Assembly: GCF_000498955.2 (NCBI RefSeq)
Contig: NZ_AYGX02000104.1
Span: 1 to 36,726, forward strand
Length of the DNA: 36,726 nt
Direction of reading: 5' to 3'
Source: Lactiplantibacillus fabifermentans DSM 21115
GTDB lineage: Bacteria; Bacillota; Bacilli; Lactobacillales; Lactobacillaceae
Part shown: positions 33,042 to 36,726 of the stretch, in pieces
Numbering within the stretch: the stretch's first letter is position 1
Layout of the letters: every line of letters starts with the position of its first letter
Notes under the pieces: model-generated
The model's database searches: none
The model's input: only the letters and a program-made list of their open reading frames with translations
What the model was told of the DNA's origin: nothing
Made by a program: the position numbers and the translations under genes

Positions 33042-33069
33042 GCGCTGGGCCGATTTGCCCAACGCTTTA
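33042..33069 (-). terminator. Terminator between YisL and GtrA genes
   Basis: Arms AGCGCTGGGC (33041-33050) and GCCCAACGCT (33057-33066), one mismatch, 6-nt loop. A seven-T run on the minus strand (complement of 33033-33039) makes it a good terminator for the GtrA gene, whose stop abuts the stem. Also usable for the plus-strand gene. Confidence 0.7.
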
Positions 33070-33531
33070 ATTATGGTTACTCAGTCGTTTCATAATATTA
33101 CGGCGTAACCGCATCTTTTGATTTTGTTCCATGAAGATGAGTCGCGACGTGCCATAGTTGAAAATGCCGACTAAGACTTGGTCTAAAATTTTGACGATCA
33201 TCGGGCCCCACATTAACATGGAAATGCCGACAAACATAATAAAAGTGTCAAAAAAATACGAGAGCCCGCGCGTCACCATAAAACCCGCGAATTCACGACA
33301 CCAATGCCAAAAGTTTTTCGACTTAGAACGGAAAACGACCGCTTTATTGGCAAAAAAGCTAAACAAAGTGGCCAGCACCCAAGCAATCGTGTTCGAAAAC
33401 AAGTAATGTTCAAATAAGACTGAATGTAAGACCCAAAAGGCCAGCACATTAACGAGTGCGGCCATAAAGCCAAAAATGGCGTATTTCCAAAAATATCGAT
33501 ATCGTCGGTAGACTTTTAAGATCCACTGCAC
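33067..33531 (-). CDS. GtrA-family membrane protein
   Basis: 154 residues and four membrane segments. Start is a GTG at 33531 (no ATG upstream and only a weak ribosome binding site). GtrA marks are KYAIFGFMAALVNVLAFWVL in the first segment, ATLFSFFANKAVVFRS between segments two and three, and the basic SRLIFMEQ after the fourth. Family members take part in moving or using lipid-linked sugars for cell-surface polysaccharides or teichoic acids, often with a glycosyltransferase partner. None is next to it here; the YfhO protein at 100 is a candidate for related chemistry but far away. Cell-surface role inferred. Confidence 0.8.
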   Translation of the reverse strand: MQWILKVYRRYRYFWKYAIFGFMAALVNVLAFWVLHSVLFEHYLFSNTIAWVLATLFSFFANKAVVFRSKSKNFWHWCREFAGFMVTRGLSYFFDTFIMFVGISMLMWGPMIVKILDQVLVGIFNYGTSRLIFMEQNQKMRLRRNIMKRLSNHN

Positions 33532-33697
33532 TATGTTCGCCGCCGTTTCTTAAATAATTGCGATAACTTTCAAGTCATTTATGAACCATCATACCCCACC
33601 GACCTAGTCACTGACAAGTTTGATTAGTAAAATTGGCGCTGACGGCGGGACTCTACTATAATTAAACTAACATGCAATTCTTCTGGAGTGATACTTA

Positions 33698-34711
33698 ATG
33701 AAAGTCTTAACCTATTTGGCCGCCAGCATTGCGATTAGCGTTATTTTGCTAATCATCTTGATTGCGGTTCTCATTCATAATCATCATCAACGCCAAGCGG
33801 CCAATAAACAAGCCGATTTGCTCAAGTCGATTCGAACCCGCCTCGTCAAGCAAACGTTGGCCAAGCAACAACAAGATATTTTGATTACCAAGTTGCAAAC
33901 GCAAAACGACGGCTTTAAAGACCGCTTGCGTAAAGGCACCCCGCATCCGGTGCGGGTACCACAAAACCGCCGGATTAATGCGAATTCGCGGGCGATTTTC
34001 CGGTCATATGTCGTCGGATTAGATTATTACCAAAAGGAATTCGAAGCGGCCTTGGCGGATGCGAGTCGGCGGGGTTACTTTAAACCGTACGACGACTATG
34101 ACGAAGGCGGGCTTAAAGCGGATTACTTATATGCTAAAAAGTACCGCGTCGATGCCGATGCCAACATCGGTGAAATCCAGTTAGTCGAAGAAGTCGACGG
34201 GGCCGACCGGTCTGTCCGTGTCGAGCTGAAGGTGGCTGAACATGGTTACGTCATCGGTTATTTGCCGAAAAAGCAAGTGAACGAAGCGTTCAACGTCATC
34301 GATATTTACGCCAACTCCGTTTTGACTTTGTCTTCTAAGACGAACTTAACTGGTGGTGAATGGAAGATGGCCATCGATGCCGTGGATGAAATGCAATACA
34401 TGACCGACCCGAATGCGCAAAATCGGGCCCTACCCGACTACGGTTCGATTGATACGCCGTTACAAATCAAGACCGGCAAAAAATCATACTTCTTACAATT
34501 TACTTTATATGAAATGCAAATTGCGAATGACCAAATTCCAATGTATAGTTTGGTTGATACGATTGATGGCCAACGTGGCTCGATTATTGCCATTGAAGCT
34601 GGCCCAATCAGTTACGTGATCGAAGTTGAAGCTGGTTCCGATGTAGGGGCCAAAATTAGTGTCATTCCAGAACAAATTGCCCGCGTCATTTGGGTGCCTA
34701 ATTGGAAGTGA
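33698..34711 (+). CDS. Membrane-anchored protein of unknown function, possible HIRAN-like domain
   Basis: 337 residues. One N-terminal membrane segment (about 5-26) is followed by a Gln/Lys-rich coiled-coil stretch (31-75) and a soluble domain. In the domain, residues about 100-200 read SYVVGLDYYQKEF ... GEIQLVEEVDG ... RVELKVAEHGYVIGYLPKKQ, which resembles the VVGxxYY...L...E...AV.V....iGYLP rhythm of HIRAN domains, usually found in DNA-repair proteins. That match is by eye only. The C-terminal 130 residues are unrecognised. GGAG precedes ATG 33698. It starts a three-gene run with a 41-residue peptide and a lipoprotein. Confidence 0.7.
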   Translation: MKVLTYLAASIAISVILLIILIAVLIHNHHQRQAANKQADLLKSIRTRLVKQTLAKQQQDILITKLQTQNDGFKDRLRKGTPHPVRVPQNRRINANSRAIFRSYVVGLDYYQKEFEAALADASRRGYFKPYDDYDEGGLKADYLYAKKYRVDADANIGEIQLVEEVDGADRSVRVELKVAEHGYVIGYLPKKQVNEAFNVIDIYANSVLTLSSKTNLTGGEWKMAIDAVDEMQYMTDPNAQNRALPDYGSIDTPLQIKTGKKSYFLQFTLYEMQIANDQIPMYSLVDTIDGQRGSIIAIEAGPISYVIEVEAGSDVGAKISVIPEQIARVIWVPNWK

Positions 34712-34720
34712 GGCTTAGTG

Positions 34721-34846
34721 ATGAAAAAACTAATTATCACCTTAGTGCTATTAGCCGGTATTGGCATTATGGTCAAGGCCGACTATCGGATTATTAAAAC
34801 CGCCCCCTACCCGACGTTAGCTCAAGAAAGTAGTACCACGAAATAA
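34721..34846 (+). CDS. 41-residue small membrane peptide
   Basis: ATG 34721, stop TAA 34844-34846. The product starts MKKLIITLVLLAGIGIMVKA, one hydrophobic segment with a basic N-end, then a short polar tail ending QESSTTK. GTGAGG upstream is the ribosome binding site. It sits 9 nt after the stop of the 337-residue protein and 14 nt before the lipoprotein start, so it is very likely a real member of the same operon. No family recognised. Confidence 0.6.
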   Translation: MKKLIITLVLLAGIGIMVKADYRIIKTAPYPTLAQESSTTK

Positions 34847-34860
34847 AAGGAGCTGGTTTT

Positions 34861-35289
34861 GTGTTAAAACGCATTGGGTTAATTTTGGCCGGCTTAGCAC
34901 TCATTTTAAGTGGGTGCACCAGTAAAGCTGAACCATCAGTTTCAACGCAACAGGCCAATCGCGTCGCCGCGGCCAATCGGCAAAGTGCCGCGGCCGCCGC
35001 GGCTAAAGCCCAAGATGCCAGTGCTGAAAAGGCCACCGGTCAGCAGTATCAAGCCGACAATGATCACATCACCGGTCCAAACTTTGCGGCCGCCGCGGTC
35101 AAACAAGTCTTGAATCAGCCAACTAAGCAAGTCTATCATGCAGTCCCCACCGTAAACATTGACGGTGATGGTCATCATTATTACCAAGTCGATGTGTATA
35201 GTCGGCAAAAAGATGGTGGGCGCGGCCATTTATTGGGGAGTTACTTTGTTTATTTAAATGGCCATATTACGACGAAACAACTCGATTAA
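34861..35289 (+). CDS. Small alanine-rich lipoprotein
   Basis: 142 residues, starting at GTG 34861 with AAAGGAG upstream. Lipoprotein signal with lipobox LSGC (Cys19). A low-complexity Ala/Gln region follows (about 32-60), then a C-terminal domain of about 80 residues with NIDGDGHHYYQVDVYSRQ and LLGSYFVYLNG, which resembles small beta-rich lipoprotein domains of lactobacilli, but I do not recognise the family. Third gene of the run after the anchored protein and the 41-residue peptide. The 3' end leads into repeat copy D and a strong terminator. Confidence 0.7.
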   Translation: MLKRIGLILAGLALILSGCTSKAEPSVSTQQANRVAAANRQSAAAAAAKAQDASAEKATGQQYQADNDHITGPNFAAAAVKQVLNQPTKQVYHAVPTVNIDGDGHHYYQVDVYSRQKDGGRGHLLGSYFVYLNGHITTKQLD

Positions 35290-35330
35290 AGCGTGGAATA
35301 AAAATATTCGACCTCACAAAACATCCTAAG

Positions 35331-35595
35331 ACTAACTATCGACTACTGATACTTGCCGCTTCCGGTCAGCACTAATTCCAGTTGCCGTGGCGACCGGCTC
35401 GAGCCCAAAAGACATGGTCTCTCACCTCACTTCTATTACTGCTGACCTCCAGCTAAACTGACTGATTTCAATTTTAAACACAACAAGTCCCGGCCACTAT
35501 TTATGACCGGGACTTGTTGTGTTTTAGACGTGCCGTACAATTGCTAGCAAGAGTGAACGTTGACGTTCGAAGACTTTTATCTTAGTATGTTTAAT
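35331..35595. repeat. Cloverleaf-type dispersed repeat, deleted copy D with attached hairpin
   Basis: Opposite orientation to copies A-C. The closing arms GGTCAGCACTAAT (35364-35376) and ATTACTGCTGACC (35435-35447) pair with one mismatch, but only a remnant of hairpin 3 remains inside, so hairpins 1 and 2 have been lost. The flank to 35595 (the terminator hairpin, AATTG near 35540, CGTTCGAAGACTTTT near 35563-35577) matches 3862-4020. The flank at 35331-35363 matches 4384-4408. This is the 306-nt gap between two convergent genes, and nothing else is seen in it. Confidence 0.75.
35476..35525. terminator. Strong terminator within repeat D
   Basis: Perfect 18-bp arms (AAACACAACAAGTCCCGG 35476-35493, complement 35507-35524), 13-nt loop, TTTT at the right end. 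It would end the lipoprotein transcript and, from the other side, the transcript of the gene at 35596. Confidence 0.85.
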
Positions 35596-36108
35596 TTAGC
35601 GGCCAATCTTATTCAAATACTGACTGCCATTATATTGATAACTGTAATTATGCTTAACTTTTTGTCGCGTATAAACTTCGAAATAGCCCATATTGTAATA
35701 TGACTTCATCACCCGTTTACCTTTGACTTTTTGTGCTGACAGCCAAAAACTCCCCATGATTTGAGCATCATATTGGAATTTATCGTTAAAAATATAGTTG
35801 GCCCCACCATAACCCTTAATGCCTTTGCTGCCACCAGTACCTTTATTGAACTTTCTCACATAAAGTTGATGCCAAGACTTCTTTTTCGGTGTATATAACG
35901 TTTTGCCATTATACTTAACGGCCTGCTTACTAATAACCATCTTAGTCCATTTATTTTTGCCGCGATATTGGTACCAAGTTCCCCGTAATTCTGTTGGCGT
36001 GGCACTATGACCTGCATACTTTGCACTCGCTGTTAAACTCGTACTCGTTCCTAAAGCCAATCCAAGTAATACTAGTAGTCCCACTAACCAGACCTTTTTT
36101 CCCCGCAT
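35596..36108 (-). CDS. Secreted basic protein of unknown function
   Basis: 170 residues with a clear signal peptide (basic start, LVGLLVLLGLALGTSTSLTASA, cut probably after ASA near residue 29). The mature part is rich in Lys, Tyr and Gly (RGTWYQYRGKNKW, GSKGIKGYGGANY) and has the look of small secreted lactobacillar proteins of a beta-barrel type. No catalytic motif is seen. ATG 36108 follows GGAG at 36118-36115. Single gene, bounded by the terminator within repeat D. Confidence 0.75.
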   Translation of the reverse strand: MRGKKVWLVGLLVLLGLALGTSTSLTASAKYAGHSATPTELRGTWYQYRGKNKWTKMVISKQAVKYNGKTLYTPKKKSWHQLYVRKFNKGTGGSKGIKGYGGANYIFNDKFQYDAQIMGSFWLSAQKVKGKRVMKSYYNMGYFEVYTRQKVKHNYSYQYNGSQYLNKIGR

Positions 36109-36195
36109 TTCCCCATCTCCAAATATTAAATTATTTATAATACGCTAATCAGTATAGCGCTCCCGTAGCGACAAATAAACGGTCTTTCGCAAAAA

Positions 36196-36224
36196 AAAGC
36201 ACCCAAGTTTAACTTGGATGCTTT
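36196..36224 (-). terminator. Terminator of tRNA-His
   Basis: Arms 36196-36209 and 36211-36224 (AAAGCACCCAAGTT with AACTTGGATGCTTT, one mismatch). On the minus strand a run of eight T (complement of 36191-36198) follows. Confidence 0.8.
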
Positions 36225-36242
36225 CGTCTTATTGATGCTTAG

Positions 36243-36316
36243 GGCGGTATGTGGGAATCGAACCCACGCGTGCCGGAGCCACAATCCGGTGCGTTAACCA
36301 CTTCGCCAATACCGCC
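36243..36316 (-). tRNA. tRNA-His (anticodon GTG)
   Basis: 74 nt on the minus strand including the extra G at position -1, paired with C73. Acceptor stem GCGGTAT/ATACCGC, anticodon arm CCGGA-TTGTGGC-TCCGG, T arm GTGGG-TTCGATT-CCCAC. The 3' CCA is not encoded. Confidence 0.95.
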
Positions 36317-36346
36317 ATCACAAATATTAATTTGTCAACAAAGACT

Positions 36347-36374
36347 AGTATACACCTCTTTGCCGTCCTGCCAA
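36347..36374 (-). promoter_or_regulatory. Promoter of tRNA-His
   Basis: On the minus strand, TTGGCA (complement of 36369-36374), a 16-bp spacer and TATACT (complement of 36347-36352), about 30 nt before the mature tRNA end. Confidence 0.65.
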
Positions 36375-36423
36375 CCGCCTTTTGCAAATTTCGTGCAAAA
36401 AATTGCATAAATATAGAAAAAGG

Positions 36424-36452
36424 TTTATTTTTGGGCCACTTTTCGCTATAAT
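36424..36452 (+). promoter_or_regulatory. Promoter of tRNA-Leu
   Basis: Perfect -10 TATAAT (36447-36452), 27 nt before the tRNA. The box 17 bp upstream (TTTATT, 36424-36429) is a weak -35. Confidence 0.6.
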
Positions 36453-36478
36453 TAACGGTGTTGTTGAATAACAACTTT

Positions 36479-36562
36479 GCCCCAGTGGCGGAACTGGCAG
36501 ACGCGCAACGTTCAGGTCGTTGTATTGGCAACAATGTACAGGTTCGAATCCTGCCTGGGGCA
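36479..36562 (+). tRNA. tRNA-Leu (anticodon CAG)
   Basis: 84 nt with a long variable arm typical of leucine tRNAs. Acceptor stem GCCCCAG/CTGGGGC, anticodon arm CAACG-TTCAGGT-CGTTG, T arm with GGTTCGAATCC. The CCA end is not encoded. Confidence 0.95.
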
Positions 36563-36581
36563 TAATTAGGTGAACTAGATG

Positions 36582-36629
36582 AAGCTTGAATCTTGTTAAA
36601 CGTTGATTTAACGGCATTCAAGCTTTTTT
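36582..36629 (+). terminator. Terminator of tRNA-Leu
   Basis: Perfect outer arms AAGCTTGAAT (36582-36591) and ATTCAAGCTT (36616-36625), inner GTTAAA/TTTAAC, then a T-run to 36629. The last 97 nt of the window beyond it show no feature. Confidence 0.85.
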
Positions 36630-36726
36630 AGTTTGTATTAAAAAGCACTACTAATTTTAAAAATTTGTCTTTATTTGGTAGATTGCAAATTTAATCCGAA
36701 TTTTTGGACAAATTGTTCAGCATAAC

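Noticed and set aside
36229-36621. Open frames over the tRNA-His and tRNA-Leu genes
   Set aside because: They run across two clear tRNA genes and their promoters.
1-36726. CRISPR array, prophage, rRNA operon or plasmid replication origin
   Set aside because: No regularly spaced short repeats, phage genes, rRNA sequence or replication genes were found; the repeats seen are dispersed and structured.

Overview
The window looks like a chromosomal segment of a lactobacillus, most likely of the Lactiplantibacillus plantarum group. This is inferred from the moderate GC content, strong GGAGG ribosome binding sites, T-box leaders on argS and metE, the typical lactobacillar set of DUF2187, YisL and YdcZ genes, and a metE plus methyltransferase/MTHFR pair beside sulfate-activation genes. 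I had no database search, so the species is a guess.

Layout, left to right. (1) 100-5362: a large YfhO-type membrane protein, a frameshifted lipoprotein gene, a repeat-rich gap, and a YdcZ-type membrane protein. (2) 5555-8840: a MerR regulator with a C-terminal CxxC, a cysteine-free carboxymuconolactone decarboxylase family protein, then a convergent MacB-like ABC protein. (3) 9205-14313: argS with its T-box leader, a GNAT acetyltransferase, a small membrane protein, tRNA-Gly(CCC), a DUF2187 protein and a MATE exporter. (4) 14690-19014: a heterodimeric ABC multidrug exporter and its MarR regulator, with two copies of one 14-bp operator. (5) 19035-27675: a sulfur block on the minus strand, with an SLC13/TrkA-C transporter, an arylsulfate sulfotransferase, and an operon of PAPS sulfotransferase, ATP sulfurylase, APS kinase and DHH pAp phosphatase. 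(6) 28066-32594: metE under a Met T-box (ATG specifier), followed by a homocysteine methyltransferase/MTHFR fusion. (7) 32642-36726: YisL and GtrA membrane proteins, an unrecognised anchored protein, a 41-residue membrane peptide, a lipoprotein, a secreted basic protein, tRNA-His and tRNA-Leu(CAG).

How the genes may work together. The sulfur block makes activated sulfate (sulfate to APS to PAPS), uses it in a sulfotransferase and clears the pAp by-product. No reductive gene (PAPS or sulfite reductase) lies in the window. It therefore reads as a pathway for sulfating something rather than for making cysteine. The SLC13 protein could bring in sulfate, and the membrane-anchored AssT-type enzyme could move sulfate between phenols outside the cell.

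The most striking non-gene signal is a family of dispersed intergenic repeats of about 175 bp (4210-4384, 9222-9395, 14760-14931, a deleted copy at 35364-35447, a half copy near 4030-4110). They fold into a closing stem with three hairpins, and stem changes between copies are compensated on the partner strand. Each of the four two-ended copies has the same end facing the 3' end of a gene, 24 to 75 nt away, and at least one runs straight into a strong intrinsic terminator.
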